Shown: positions 36,295-48,165, counted from the first letter of the stretch. The stretch is 64,000 nucleotides of DNA from Spirometra erinaceieuropaei (GCA_902702965.1 CACRXP010000009.1:691533-755532), one strand, 5' to 3'. Translations and numbers: made by a program. Notes: generated by a model not told the origin, from the sequence alone.

Positions 36295-36770
36295 TCAGTC
36301 TCTACGACGCATGTCGAGACGCATTTGGTTGAAGATACCACGCCATATGTTACGCCTTATCACGATGCTTTGATCAGATACAGAGAAGAGAGAATACTCC
36401 CACTGTAAGACTACATGGTCGCTTTTTCCGAGAGGGGGTGGACAGTTTACGACATCAACGCTTTCAGGTGCCTTTGTCAATACACGATTTAAGCAGTTAG
36501 CTAGTTGCCCTTCACGTAGTCTGGTTGGAGATGATACGTGTTGTGTGAGATGTGATCTTTGCATTGCTTGTAGGAGGTGGCGATCAAAGTTAAATTCTGA
36601 GCGTGGGGCAGAAATCAGATTCCAGTCGATATTCGGAGCGTTAAAGTCGCCCATAATCACGACATTGGGTCAGATCGAAATTGCGTCTAATTCCTCTATT
36701 AGACTACTGTCTGATTGTGGGTCGTTCCTCGGTGAGCGGTAGACCGTCAGGATCTCGAGAGCTTGTGACC
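36295..36770 (-). pseudogene. LINE endonuclease fragment
   Basis: On the minus strand LTVYRSP then, after one stop, VVIMGDFNAPNIDWN and LGKSDHVVLQW. GDFNxxxIDW is the conserved AP-endonuclease motif, and the SDH near the end contains the catalytic His. The N-terminal half with the first catalytic Asn/Glu residues is missing. Confidence 0.88.
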
Positions 36771-36859
36771 CCGGCGTTTTGATGGTGGACCAAATTGTCT
36801 CACCTTAGCGCGCGAACTGTCCCTCTTTTTCTGACGCAAAAAGGACATATTTGACATAT

Positions 36860-36965
36860 GTGAGCATAGTAGTAGTGGACTTATACAGCATCTACCGCAC
36901 TCTCTCCTCCTACTTCTCACCTGGGTCCGACGTCAAGACGGAGCCAATAAGGTCGGAGGCGTGGG
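36860..36965 (+). repeat. Dispersed repeat family Y, partial copy
   Basis: GTAGTGGACTTATACAGCAT, CACTCTCTCCTCCT and ACGTCAAGACGGAG parallel the copies at 51940-52165 and 52750-52955. Confidence 0.55.
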
Positions 36966-36979
36966 AGGACGCAAGTGCA

Positions 36980-37645
36980 AGCAAACATGGACATATTTAT
37001 ATATATGAAAATGGCAAGCGCTTCTTTGGAAAATTTGAGTCGTACTCGTGACACCAACCCATCGTCAGACAAAATAAAAACAAAAGAGAAAGTTAAATTG
37101 GCACACCAGACCAGTTTGTACGACAGGACAGACAGACCATTGGCGTGTGAGAGGGGGGGGGTGGTCACAAAGTCATGGTGGGTTTCTCAGTGGTGCGGGA
37201 GGGGAGAGGAGGGGAGGTGGAACAAGTACGACACACAGTGCTGGAGAGGGAGGGTGGATGGTGGATCAGTGAAACTCCGGGTGGCTCTATTAACAGTTGT
37301 TGAAATGCAATTAGGGCAGGGGTCAGTCAGTCGTGAACGTGGACCTTCGTAATGGGCATCCAGGTCAACATGGCGGTTGATACTACCCGCATTGGAGTAC
37401 CAAGCCTCGAGAAATCCCTTTGCTCGCTTTATGTTAGCCACGGCGTCGACCTCGGTGCCTTCCTAATTGAATCAGGGGTCGTACTCGAGTGCATGGGCAA
37501 AGACGAAGGAAAGGGGATCTCGCCGACGGACAACTAGTTCGTGTTCGTTAATTGGGCGCCCTGGCGTCGACCCGTCTGACCACCATACACGCAAGAGCAA
37601 TTAGCGCACGGGATGCGATAAATTAAATTTCTTTGTTGCACTTTG
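36980..37645 (-). mobile_element. PLE fragment (family C)
   Basis: On the minus strand, pieces of the GIY-YIG nuclease tail are readable (AKGFLEAWYSNAGSINRHVD then LDAHYEGPRSRL at 37340-37440; a CSCVYGG-like core near 37590). A degenerate hammerhead-like terminus lies at 37030-37072. It is the same layout as 14390-15290. Confidence 0.8.
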
Positions 37646-37812
37646 GGTATGGGATCCTTGACTCGAGACAGTGGCGCGCGTAGCGAGGATGCCGGTTTGT
37701 GGGCAAAGTGAATACCTAAGCAATTTAACTGCCTGGGTATTCACCTTGCCCACAAATCACCGTCCTCACTTCACGCCGCACTGTCTCGGGCCCAGGATCC
37801 CATCCCCATTGT
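37646..37812. repeat. Short palindromic duplication of PLE sequence
   Basis: GGGATCCTTGACTCGAGACA ... TTGTGGGCAAAGTGAATACC is followed, after about 20 bp, by its diverged reverse complement (GGTATTCACCTTGCCCACAA ... CACTGTCTCGGGCCCAGGAT). This forms an imperfect hairpin with arms of about 75 bp. Confidence 0.8.
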
Positions 37813-38968
37813 AAAATCTGTGAGAGAGGGACACTGAAATAAGTGCATCAACACAGTTCTGCGGACAGCAGAGAACTTTTTTGATTTAATATGACTGCGT
37901 GATATGGTCTATTTTCAAGATTTTGCCCATGTCTGGCAGATGAACTTCCGAGCGCAGAAACACCTTCCTCTTTTTTTCTAGATCGACCTAACCTTTTACT
38001 GTCCGGTCAGATATGCCTTGAAAGCTCGTCTAGGGACAAATGTGTAACACGTCATGACAGCTTATGAGGGCTGTCATGTTTCTTGATGCCAATGAAACTA
38101 CACGATAATGACTAGCAATAATTTTCGGATACTTATTAACCTCCCTTGACATATCTTCTTAAACTCTTCAAACTGCTTTCCAGATAATTCAAACATAACA
38201 CCCTTTGCAGTGATCAAAACTCACCAGTACTCCAGGCTGGCGGCTTCCTGTAAACAATCCGAAAGTCTAGGCCTATTTTTAGTGCAGTACTTATAATCAG
38301 TAGAGACTTTCTTTAATCTCGGTCATGAACGTACTGAAATAAGTTCTCGTCCAGTTTTTACCCTTAATTTAGCTTTCGCCGGCTTCCATGAAATATCTCA
38401 CTAACATTTTTTGTTATTGCTAGTGCATATACCATCCAGCACACACATAAGTTGACCTTGAGATCTAGGGGGTCGTCGGTCGGTGATATGATCGAGGGCT
38501 GGAGCCTTCGGACCGCATTTGATACGTGCTGCAAAGATTTTTGCAAAAAAGTGCATCACAGATAGGTGCAGAGTGACTTTGATTGGCTTCTGGTCCGAGT
38601 TTGTTTACGCCTGTGCCCGACACCTTTCCGAACTCCACCTTCCAACTAGTTGTTGGATGGGTATATGAAAGCGAAAACAGTGTGTTAGGAGCATAGGCGG
38701 CGTGTTTACGCCTCTGACCGGTTCACATCATCTCTAGCGCTTCGTGGTCAACAAACATGCGACCGTGGGACCTTTTATGCGTGATTGTTGGCCTGCAGTG
38801 CTTTTGGAGAAGTTGCGCAGGTAAGTGCTTGCAGATAGCTCGGCAGAGAGGCATGTACGATGCACAAGATATTCTAGCCGATCCGCATAAACAGTCTTAA
38901 AAGTTGAAATATTTGTTTGCAACACCGGTAATACTAGTTTTCCTAGACTTTGCGCGTACAGTAATGTA
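37813..38968. other. No gene seen
   Basis: AT-rich sequence with only short, unrecognised frames. Confidence 0.6.
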
Positions 38969-39955
38969 CAGTAGGTGGGCTTCTCATGAAATGTCAGCAG
39001 AAATTCCGAAATGCGTTTCCGTTTCCAAGTAATTAATTAAGAAGAGTTGTAAAAGTAATCATTTTGCAGCATAATTCTATAGTAATTCAGTTACCCCAGG
39101 ACCCCGACTTTAGAACAAACTTCTTTCCGACTGCATCCAAAAACCATACTCCGTAAAAATGACTACTAAAGTAGCATGCATTTTTCATTGATTTTCGATG
39201 CCCTTAAAGATTCAATTATATTTCATGGAAAACATGCGTAAAAAATTCATTCCCCTGCTCATTCGGTAGAAAATGGCGTCTTTTCCCAATTTTATACTCG
39301 AAGGGAGGTATAATTCGGGTTCAAAAAAGTTTCTAATTGTGAGATTTTTTAATACCGTGAAATGGCTATTCATAAAACGTCATGTTCTTTATTTACCAAT
39401 GTTGCTTGTAAATTTAACAATGTGGCTCAAATTCACTACTTAATTTTATGAACCCTATATGGTCCCCCTTTATTACCGTAAAGAAATGTATGGTTTTCCG
39501 CACGCGGAAACTATACGGTTTGTAGTTTGGGAACTCTGAATGCAAGTGTAACAGCAGGTTGGGTTCAAAATTATTCGGGAATTGGATAAGTTTTATAAAA
39601 CCAAATTATACCCTTCCTTCGTGTGTATAATAAAAAGAAAACGTAATTTCATACTGAATGAACAAAAGAGTGAATATTTTTATGCGTGTTATCCATGGAA
39701 TGTAATTTGCTCTTTAAGGACATCGAAAATCAATGAGAAAAATGCACGCTACTTAAGTAGTCGTTTTTGCGGAGTATGGTTGTTGGATGCAGCCGGAAAG
39801 AAGTTTGTTCGAATGCCGACGTCCTGGGGTAACTGAATTACTATAGAATTATGCTGCTTGACTATTGGGTTTACAGCCCTACTTAATGAATCGTTTCGAA
39901 ACGGAGACGCATTTAGGAATTTCTGCTGACATTTCATGAGTTAGCCCACTTACTG
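38969..39955. mobile_element. Long-inverted-repeat (foldback) element, copy 1
   Basis: A 987-bp unit whose two halves are largely reverse complements. The left end CAGTAGGTGGGCTTCTCATG pairs with the right end CATGAGTTAGCCCACTTACTG, and inner blocks also pair (CAGTTACCCCAGGA with TCCTGGGGTAACTG; CATTGATTTTCGATGCCCTT with its inverse near 39718-39737). It is bounded by TA on both sides, suggesting a TA target duplication as in mariner-type MITEs. No transposase is encoded. Copies at 43025-43757 and 45040-46032. Confidence 0.85.
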
Positions 39956-40079
39956 TAAGTGGATAGGGGGAGACGGGATGGCAACCGCTGGGACCGGTTT
40001 TTTATTTATCAGAAGTTTCGAACTCTCAAGCGAGCCCATGGTCAGGGGGTGAAAAAACTGTACAACTGATCGCATATTT

Positions 40080-40210
40080 GGCTGACCTCTGCCGAGGATG
40101 ACCTACGGTTGAGCTGCTGATTTGTTCACGCAGTGCTTGATAATCGATTTGCAGGTCGATATGTCGATTAATAGAGTCCCCGCTGGGGTGAGCCAAATAT
40201 GCGATAAGTT
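40080..40210 (-). mobile_element. Small PLE fragment
   Basis: On the minus strand it reads GDSINRHIDLQIDYQALREQ, the block after the PLE GIY-YIG nuclease. GTGAGCCAAATATGCGATAAGTTGTACAG near 40190-40218 is also repeated inverted at 40051-40083, so a short inverted duplication surrounds it. Confidence 0.65.
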
Positions 40211-40264
40211 GTACAGTTTTTTCATTCCTTGACGATGGGCTTGCATGAGAGTTCGGAACGTCGG

Positions 40265-40435
40265 ATAAATAAACCGGGCTCGGGCGAGGGAGGAGGAGAG
40301 AGTGTAGGTAGATGCAACGCAAGTCTACCGGCACTATAAACCCCTGCGTAAGTCACCGTCCCTGCTCTCATTGCTGCTGCAACTGTGGGACACACGGTGG
40401 ACATCATCGAAACCGATGGTCGAACTGTGAATATA
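40265..40435 (-). repeat. Dispersed repeat family Y, copy
   Basis: The reverse complement carries CACCGTGTGTCCCACAG, GGGACGGTGACTTACGCAGG and GTTTATAGTGCCGGTAGACT, as at 51970-52060. Confidence 0.75.
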
Positions 40436-40479
40436 TACATATTTATAAATTGAAAACCAGCCGCCCCAAGAGAAATAAT

Positions 40480-40990
40480 TAGGAAGATAGAATTCTTCGG
40501 GAAAAAGTATACTTTATTGTGTATATTTTCGAGACTGATTCCCGAGTTCGTCTTCAGACAAGGGACGTGCAAGAACAATTAACTTCTTGACTGAGTCTGA
40601 CAAAGGATCCCATGATTGGTTAAAGACGTCTCCTCAGGAATGGTTGAGCCAGTTTCAATCTGTTCCTGGCGATTTTGTATATGGCATCTAGATCGATATG
40701 CCGGTTGATGCATGCCTCATCTGAGTGCATTGCCTCCAGGAATTCGCGGTTCTTCTTTATTGGGAAGGCGCCAACAACGCGGGTGCTTTCCCATGCAAAT
40801 TTGTGCCCAGTTTCCAGTGTGTGCATGGCCACCTGGGATAGATGGTCGCGTCTCTTTACCGCTAACTGATGTTCATGTATCCGGGTTGAGGCAGATTTCC
40901 CAGTTTGGCCACAATAGATGGCATCACAACTAGGATATGGGAGTTTGTAGACCACAACTTTTCTTTCGAGGTAGCCAACCCTGTCCTTTG
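40480..40990 (-). mobile_element. PLE fragment (family C), endonuclease and terminus
   Basis: On the minus strand VVYKLPYPSCDAIYCGQTGK, STRIHEHQLAVKRRDHLSQV and CINRHIDLDAIYKIARNRL give a nearly complete GIY-YIG region (40620-40955). The 3' terminus at 40500-40562 has TTGT, CTGAAGA, a stem-loop and CGAAAATATAC followed by ACAATAAAG, a degenerate hammerhead layout. Confidence 0.85.
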
Positions 40991-41104
40991 GGTGTACATG
41001 TTGTGTGAGTAAGGTAGTTGCCGGTTGGTGTGCTACGTGTATCTGGTATTTACACAGTAAAGTTTACTGTTTCCCAAAGGATCCTGTCTTCCTAAGTATA
41101 TGCA

Positions 41105-41395
41105 TATATATAGTGGTAGGGGGCGCTCAACGATCGTTGTTACGGAACTCACTTGTTCCGTTGTGCCTTACGGGCTCTCTCTCTCTAACCCAACCAGCAG
41201 GCGGACAGCGGCGCATGATATAGGCAGTATACTATTACAGACAAAGACAAGGGAGACTGGAATGACCTTTTTTGGCTTACTAGCCATCGTCAGCCAGTCA
41301 TACCCAACCCCGAAGTGTGGACCACCCGAGGCTCGAACTCGAGACCTGTTAGTTAGAAGTCCACGCCTCTGACCATTGGGTCACAAACCCGTTGC
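41105..41395 (-). mobile_element. tRNA-derived SINE, full-length copy
   Basis: On the minus strand the head is GTGACCCAATGGTCAGAGGC then GTCTCGAGTTCGAGCCTCGG, the body GGGGTTGGGTATGACTGGCT, and the tail ends at GAGCGCCCCCTAC near 41105. It lies back to back with SINE sequence in + orientation at 41396-41725. Confidence 0.85.
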
Positions 41396-41725
41396 TCTGT
41401 CGGTAATAATACACTGCCTATATCATGCGCCGCTGCGCGGCTGCTGGCTGGGCTCGGGAGAGAGTCCGTAAGGCACAACAGAACGTGTGAGTTCCGTAAG
41501 AACCATCGGTGAGCGCCCCCTACCATTGTATGTTCCCGATCGAAGCCGACAGGGTAACGGGCTTGTGGCCCAGTGGTTAGAGGCGTGGACTTCTAACTAG
41601 CAGGTCGCGAGTTCGAGCCTCGGGTGGTCCACACTTCGGGGTTGGGTATGACTGGCTGACGACGGCTAATAAGCCACAAATGGCCCTTCCAGTCTCCCTT
41701 GTCTTTGCCGGTAATAACAGAATGC
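41396..41725 (+). mobile_element. SINE tail fragment followed by a second SINE copy
   Basis: 41396-41540 is body and tail (CGGTAATAATACACTGCCTA, CATGCGCCGCTGCGCGGCTG, CGGTGAGCGCCCCCTACC). 41555-41725 is a new head (CTTGTGGCCCAGTGGTTAGA, GGTCGCGAGTTCGAGCCTCG) plus body. Confidence 0.85.
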
Positions 41726-41744
41726 CTATGCATATATACATATA

Positions 41745-41992
41745 TCAAGGCAGAAGGTGGGGAGATCTCTGAGGAAGATGGTGTAATTATCTGAAATTTT
41801 ACATTCATGCTTGGGCGCACCATCGGAGATAGTGGGAAATACATGGTTTAAGTAGGTCATTCTTACTCATTCTTGGGAGGTCCTATTTAACCATGTGTCT
41901 CTCACTTTTATCTGTCTCCGATGATGCGCTCAAGTATGAATGTGAAACGGCCGATGATTAAATAACCCTTCCCAGATCTCTCTTCGCCTTCT
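41745..41992. repeat. Inverted pair of PLE-type termini
   Basis: The left arm (41745-41855) is the reverse complement, with changes, of the right arm (41870-41990): GGGAGATCTCTGAGGAAGAT against CCCAGATCTCTCTTCGCCTT, and CGCACCATCGGAGATAGTGG against TATCTGTCTCCGATGATGCG. The right arm has the order GTCTC, CGATGATGCG, a stem-loop, GAAACGGCCG, AATAA, i.e. a degenerate hammerhead-type end. No coding part lies between the arms. Confidence 0.6.
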
Positions 41993-42474
41993 CCCGCCAT
42001 ATTCATACATATGTATATGCTCAGGTAGAAGTAGGCCCATGCCAATTCGTCACTTTCCAGAAATAACCGAGTTCCGAATGCGTTGCAGGGGTCACTAGCC
42101 GACGAATGTCTGTCAGACCGAACTCGGTCAAACTATGGTAGCTGTGGGGTTAATACAGAACTCCGCCCTCACTCAGCCAATCATAACCGTGACCATCATT
42201 CAGGGCGGGAAGCACAAACATGCACACGGCAGAGACGGTACATGGACGGTGTCTATCAAATGGATAACAGACATTTCACCTAGTAGAAAATCATCCGGAT
42301 CTTGTCACCTGACATCCTCCACCGTTGAATATCGCGTATTAACTCACACTAGTCTCGGCAATGCAGAAAGCTGCAGAGGCGATGGATCAAAAGCACTCCA
42401 GATTGCGGCACGACAGGTGTTACGCAGGTTGCGCAGGATTCGCACACATGTGTGGGCGTAGGCTTCACGCCGCT

Positions 42475-42565
42475 TTTGAAGACGAAGATGAGATCATTAG
42501 AACAAAAAATTTATAGGTCTGACGTTTCGGATTCTCACTCAAATCCATCATCAGAGACATTCGCC
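42475..42565 (-). mobile_element. Solo PLE family A terminus with hammerhead-like motif
   Basis: On the minus strand (42516-42559): TGTCT, CTGATGA, T, GGATTTGAGTGAGAATCC, GAAACGTC, AGACC, then AAATTTTTTG and the GATCTCATCTTCGTCTTC end. The coding part is missing. Confidence 0.75.
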
Positions 42566-43024
42566 GCGTCAGCTATTGGGTTCGGTATCACCAGCAGAAT
42601 CGGACAGTCGCCTGGTGCATGCATGAGGGAGGGATGAAACAGTAAGAACGACACTGGAAATCCTAACCCACGGTACTTCTCACTAGGAGAAAGTCAAACG
42701 AGCTTGAGACTATCGCGACACACTAGATGTCGCGACTTGAAAGCCTGTCGTCAGACGAAGTAAATCGGTCCCCTGAGGAAGGAGAGCCAGGCCCAATGGC
42801 GCTCTCACACACACGTTAAACCCAAACCGCCCCTTTTTGAATAGCCGGCGCATTGCGTGAGGACTGGATGGTGTGTGAAACATGTAGACGGACTTTGGGA
42901 CACCTTGTCATCGCAGAATCAGACGAATTTCTACGTTTTGATTGGAAAATACGGGCTTCACGGAATCTGAAAGTTTGGGGACGTGCAAACTCACTGAACT
43001 TACAGAGGATTCTGGCACTGGCAT

Positions 43025-43757
43025 ACATTCCGCAATGCATTTTCGTTTCGAAAATATTAATTACGTAGGGTTTGAAAACCAATCATTATGCAGCATAATT
43101 CTCTCCCAATTCAGCTACCTCAGGATGCCGGCTTTCGAACGAACTCTTTTGCCCTTAAAATGTTATTTATATTTCATGGAAAACACGCATAACAAGATTC
43201 ATTCTTCTACTGGCGGATAACACGAAAACCGTAAATTTCTCTACAGTATTCAGAGAAGATCGTATGGGGCTCATAGAATTTAGCAATGGATTTGAGCCAA
43301 ATTGTTAACTTTGATCGCAACACTAGTAAATGAAGAGACATGACGTTTTATGAAGGGCCATTTCACGGTATAATAAAATCTCACAAATAGAAACTTTTTA
43401 TAACCAAATTATACCCTTCCTAGGAGCACAAAGTCGAAAGAAGACGTAATTTCCTACCGAATGAGTAGAAGAATGAATATGTATGTGCATGTTTTCCATG
43501 AAATATAATTGACTTTTTAAGGGCATCGAAAATCAAGGAGAACAATGCATGCTACTCAAGTAGTCATTTTTTACAGTGTCGTTCCCGCATGCAGCCATGA
43601 AAAATTTCGTTCGAAAGCCGGTATCCTGAGGTAGCTGAATTGTGATAGAATTGTGCTGCATAATGATTGGTTTTAAAACTCTACTTAATTAATCTTTTCG
43701 AAACGAAAACGCATTTCGAAATTTCCTTTGACATTTAATGAGTTAACCCACCTACTG
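43025..43757. mobile_element. Long-inverted-repeat (foldback) element, copy 2 (left end lost)
   Basis: GATGCCGGCTTTCGAACGAA at 43123-43142 pairs with the inverse near 43604-43623, and GAATTCTCTC-type and AATTAATTACG blocks also pair. The right end CCCACCTACTG at 43747-43757 matches copies 1 and 3. The left end is replaced by unrelated sequence before about 43025. Confidence 0.8.
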
Positions 43758-45039
43758 CATGCCTATTAAGTGGTTGGAAAGGAAAAGGAATTTCTTGCAG
43801 TCCTTGTCTATAAGAGATAATTCATCTGATTTTTGTACAAGGGCTTGGTGAAAAAAACCTGTATTACTTGACTGATTATTTACTTCTAATTGAGAAGGCC
43901 ATAGGGGTTGAGGAGTTTCAGAGGTAAAAGTCATAATTCCAGGGCATAGGGACTCGCCTAATATTGTACTAAACATTAAGCAGCTGCATTGCACTCACCT
44001 CAGCGCCAGTGGGATTCTGCGAAGATTTCTGTTAGGTCGAGCAAATCCCAAACCCGGCCCCTGTTATCCGCTAGAATTCCCGAAACAAAGCTGAAAGGTG
44101 GGAAAGTCATGTTTACTATTCAAGTAGTTTTTTAATTTCAATCAATTCCACCCGAAGACGTAGTGTTTGATATCAAATTCCCAAAAAAACCCAGCTAAAT
44201 GTTGTCCCTCCCTCTCTGACGTACCTTTTCATTTCTGAATTTCAGTGGGCGTGGCGGCACAGTCTAACCTTCCGTCCTTCATCTGTTCAACCGAATGCAG
44301 TGGTAAGCACAATCAATATGAAAATGCTTTAAATTACATGTTATGAACCCCTATGAAAAGCCTATAGGAGTTAGATTCCAGTAGTAAATTAGAGAGGGCA
44401 GTGCGTTTCAAAAAAGGCTGGATTTGTTAACATGTGAACATTTACGGGTTGACCTTCTTATACGCTTTCGTTGCGCATAGACGGCGACATGGGTAATTTT
44501 GAACTACTCCAGATTATCGACCTGGAACATAAAAATCGATATTGAAAACTGTCTACTCACATCCATAATCTTTTTTATTTGCGATTCAAGGTTAAGATGT
44601 TTTTTTTTATTTTTTAACTTACACCCCTGGATTTTTAGATTGTCCGTGTCGTTACTTGGACGAGGCAAAGGCGATGAACTATGCAGAATATAGTAACGCC
44701 ATGGAATTCCTTGACCTCTTTTCAGCTGCTCATGGCCATTGCATATTTATAAGATCGATCGTTCAATAAGAAAACGGCCTAGATTGGTAATATACGATAG
44801 TCTTATAAAAACAGGCAATGCTAATCAGACGTGCGGTCGGGCATGCTTCGGGGGAAGTGATATAGGTAAACGAGTTTGGGTAACAGAGAAAACTCGTCAA
44901 GTTCGATTACGACTAAAAGACACGGGACACTAGTCAGTCTTGGTGGGGAGGGGGACTGTGAGGGGAAGTGGCCTTATTTCCCTCACCGACTCCTCTTTTG
45001 GTACTGCGAGGCGAATCACGTGGTTCAGCTTCTTACATA

Positions 45040-46032
45040 CAGTAGGTGGACTAAATCATGAAATGTCAACCGAAATTCTGAAATGCGTATTCCTTTCGAA
45101 AAGATTAATTAAGAAGAATTGGAGCATTAATCATCATGTAGTATAATTCTATAATGGTTCAGTTACCCCAGGATGCCGGAGTTCGAATGAACTTCTTTCA
45201 GGCAGCATGCAAGAACCACAGTCTGTAAAAAAATGACTTCTTAACTAGCATGCGTTTTTCTCATTGATTTTCGATGCCCTTATAAATTCAATTATATCTC
45301 ATGGAAAACATGCACAAACATATTCATTCTTTTACTGCTTCGGTAAAAAATTACGTCTTCTTCCAATTTTTTACTCAAAAGAAGGGCATAATTTGGTTTC
45401 ACAAAACTCCTCCAATTCCCGAATAATTTTGAACGCGACCTGCCTTTGCCCTCGCATTCAGGGTTTCAAAACTACAGATCATTTATTTGCCGCGCAGGGA
45501 AAACCATACGTATCTCTAGAGTATTAAGTGGACATCATATGGAGTTAAAAAAAAGTAAGCAATGGATTTGAGCCATGTAGTTAACTTCACGAGCCATATT
45601 GGTGAATTCAGAGACATGACGTTTTATGAACGGCCATTTCACTGTATTAAAAATCCCACAATTATACAATTTTTTAAAACCGAATTATCCCTTTCTTTTG
45701 GGTATAAAATTGGAAGAAGACGTAAGTTTCTACCACATGAGCAAAAGAATAAACAGTAGTATGCATGTTTTCCATGAAATATAATTGAATTTTTAAGGGC
45801 ATCGAAAATCAATGAGGAAAACGCATGCTACTCATGCTCATGCTACAGAGTGTAGTTCTTGCATGCTGCCCGAAAAAAAGTTCTTTTGAAAGCCGGCATC
45901 TGGGGGTAACTGAATTATTATAGAATTATGCTGTTTAATGATTAGTTCTCCAACGCCACTTAATTAATCTTTTCGAAAGGAATACGCATTTCAGAATTTC
46001 GGTTGGCATTTTGTGCGTTAGCCCACCTAGTG
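45040..46032. mobile_element. Long-inverted-repeat (foldback) element, copy 3
   Basis: A 993-bp unit starting CAGTAGGTGGACTAAATCAT and ending GCCCACCTAGTG, with arms that are reverse complements (GTATTCCTTTCGAAAAGATT at 45087 against AATCTTTTCGAAAGGAATAC at 45965). It is preceded by TA. It shares most of its length with copies 1 and 2. Confidence 0.85.
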
Positions 46033-47340
46033 GAGTTCTGGCTCACTTCTCCATCCTGCGCCACTTCTGGATGGCGTAGGAGACGTCCAGCCGTTGGATC
46101 GACCACACAGCCGGTGCCCGCCAGTTTTTTTTTCCATAAATGGACTTCGATGTGATGAGTAAATAAAACAAAGACCATTGGCCTGATATGCGGGTGGGAA
46201 TGGCGAGGAGGAAGACGTGATAATGACTGCATAGTGCGGGGGAAGAAGCGAGAAGATGGGGAAGGGAGTGGAACTATTCACATCATCGATCGTTACCAGG
46301 GCGATTCGAAGTGGATCTCGTAACGAAAGTGCTTGCATAGTTCTAGCTTTGCCATCCGTATCGCAGCAGCTTTTGCAAAGCGTAGAAGACGCCCAGTTGT
46401 CGTCCGGAGAAGAGTTGGGCCATTGTCCATCATGTGCTCCGTAATAAGACTGCTGGGTACCTTGTTTCCTGCCCCCCAACAGCCATTTAGGCGCATGTTC
46501 AGATGACCGAGTTGCCAACTGCTTTTGCGTGCACTCAGTGTACTTGCATTCGCAAGTACAGTTTGATTTGACGTAAATTGGCAGTGTATTTAACCGGTCT
46601 AACTGGAATGGTCGTTGTGATAGTTACGAGCAAACAGTTTGAGGCCGCGTATTTCTCTCAATTCAGTGCATACTGTTCGAGAAGAGGGGGTGATTTCGAG
46701 AGCTTTGCGCTTATCATGTCGTCGAATGAATGTACAGGGGATTATACCATGCTAGTTCCCATGATCATCTTTGCCTGAATGGGCGCTATCTGGGTAGCAT
46801 TCTGGCGGGGGGTGTTGCGGGAGACGACGCATGATTTTACGGAGCAGTTAGAACAGGCCGGAGATGCTTGATGGTTGAAAACCTGACAGGACAGAGAAAT
46901 TGGTGCTGTGTCGGAACTGTTGGCAACCATCTGTTGTGCAAAGGCGGTGACAGAACACTTCGCCGAGCATGTAAACACGGGTCTCGTTGACGCCCTACTG
47001 ACCTCGAGGTGATTTTGCATAACTCCGCCTATGCACGCGAAGGTATTGTCAGTTCGAATTTGGACAATTACTTGCTGAGGACAGCAAATAAGTCAAAAAG
47101 GTGCACAGATGTCAGTGGCTTTGTTGGCGCAACACACAACTCGGACCTCGCAGTCGGGGCCGCGTCTCCACGGCCGTCCGCGCACACTCTACGCTAGAAA
47201 CAAGCTGGCGCGCTTTTGAACTACCACACTGCGATAAATGCACTGGCTTGGAGACTTCCGCGTGTGTCACGCGCAGACGGAATCTTTACCTAACTTCGTC
47301 AACCGGTGCATGCGCAAAAGGGACGAAAGGCCTAACCGCG
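46033..47340. other. No gene assigned
   Basis: Several open frames occur on both strands, for example a Cys-rich one at 46742-47020 on the minus strand, but none shows a family motif or clear splice frame. A Gly/Lys-poor GC-rich patch at 47150-47340 precedes the PLE fragment. Confidence 0.4.
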
Positions 47341-47349
47341 CGGACACCA

Positions 47350-48165
47350 AATTTTAGCGAGCGCTTCAGTATGTCAAGAATTATTCGGAAGTTGTCGGCC
47401 GCCTGCTCGCGCCAATTGGGAATGGAGTTGCACACAGACCGGAGGCAACCATCAGGCGTCTGATCATAAAACCGAAAGACCCACTGCCACGGCTAGAAAC
47501 GTCTGGAGTCGTTTATCGGATCTGGTGCAGTTGCGGACAAAGCAACTACGTTGGAGAAACCGGAAGACAGCTCCGAACGAGAAGGGCTGAGTACGCTGCA
47601 ACGGTGTGCAGAAATGACGCCAGCTCTCAAGTTGCGGCTCATTCGACTAGATCCGGGCACACATTCAAATATGACGAGGCTGAAATTCTCGCAAGGGGTG
47701 ACAACCGCGTGAGCCGGGAGCTGATTGAGCCATGGTTTTCTGGCCCCCAGTCCATTAACAAGTGCAATGAACTTCCTCTTCCATACTCGATGCCGAGACT
47801 TCGCCTAGGCGGAGTAATTAGCCACGTCGGGAGCGCACAAGTGAACACTTTTCCCAACACCAGTGTAGGTGCGTCAGATGGTCGAGCCATCATCACACCG
47901 ACATCCAACGCATGTGATGAGATTGTAGCAATTAACGACGCGAATGTCGGCCATCAAACAGTCATCACACCATGTGCAACGATCCCTGACGAAAGGGATG
48001 AGCCGCAAACATACATAGGCGTGCACTAGCATGGCGACTGCATCCTATAAATACTGCAGCCCCTGCTGAATGAACCACCTCTATCGGCTTTTGTCTGTGA
48101 TGATGGGTCTGAGCAGGAATCCGAAACGTCAGGTTAATAAACCTCTTGTCCTTGACTGCTTGCTC
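47350..48165 (+). mobile_element. PLE family A fragment, endonuclease to 3' end
   Basis: On the + strand GNGVAHRPEATIRRLIIKPK leads to VVYRIWCSCGQSNYVGETGR, EILARGDNRVSREL, GPQSINKCNELPLPYS and the variable tail ending at TAG 48029. A degenerate hammerhead (48092-48136) follows, with core CTGATGA changed to GTGATGA, then AGGTTAATAAACC. It is 5'-truncated and lacks the reverse transcriptase. Confidence 0.88.

Larger units (their letters stand above)
34265..36790 (-). mobile_element. CR1-like non-LTR retrotransposon (LINE), decayed
   Basis: The minus strand contains endonuclease, linker, reverse transcriptase and C-terminal parts in the normal order but split by stops and shifts. Conserved blocks are MIMGDFNAPNIDWN (endonuclease), YIDFKKAFDSVPHQ and FADDIKLW (RT motifs A and C). 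The copy is 5'-truncated inside the endonuclease. The domain set fits CR1/L2-type LINEs, which are common in flatworms. Confidence 0.9.

Noticed and set aside
46742..47020. Cys-rich minus-strand frame as a secreted protein
   Set aside because: No signal peptide, domain pattern or splice context was convincing.
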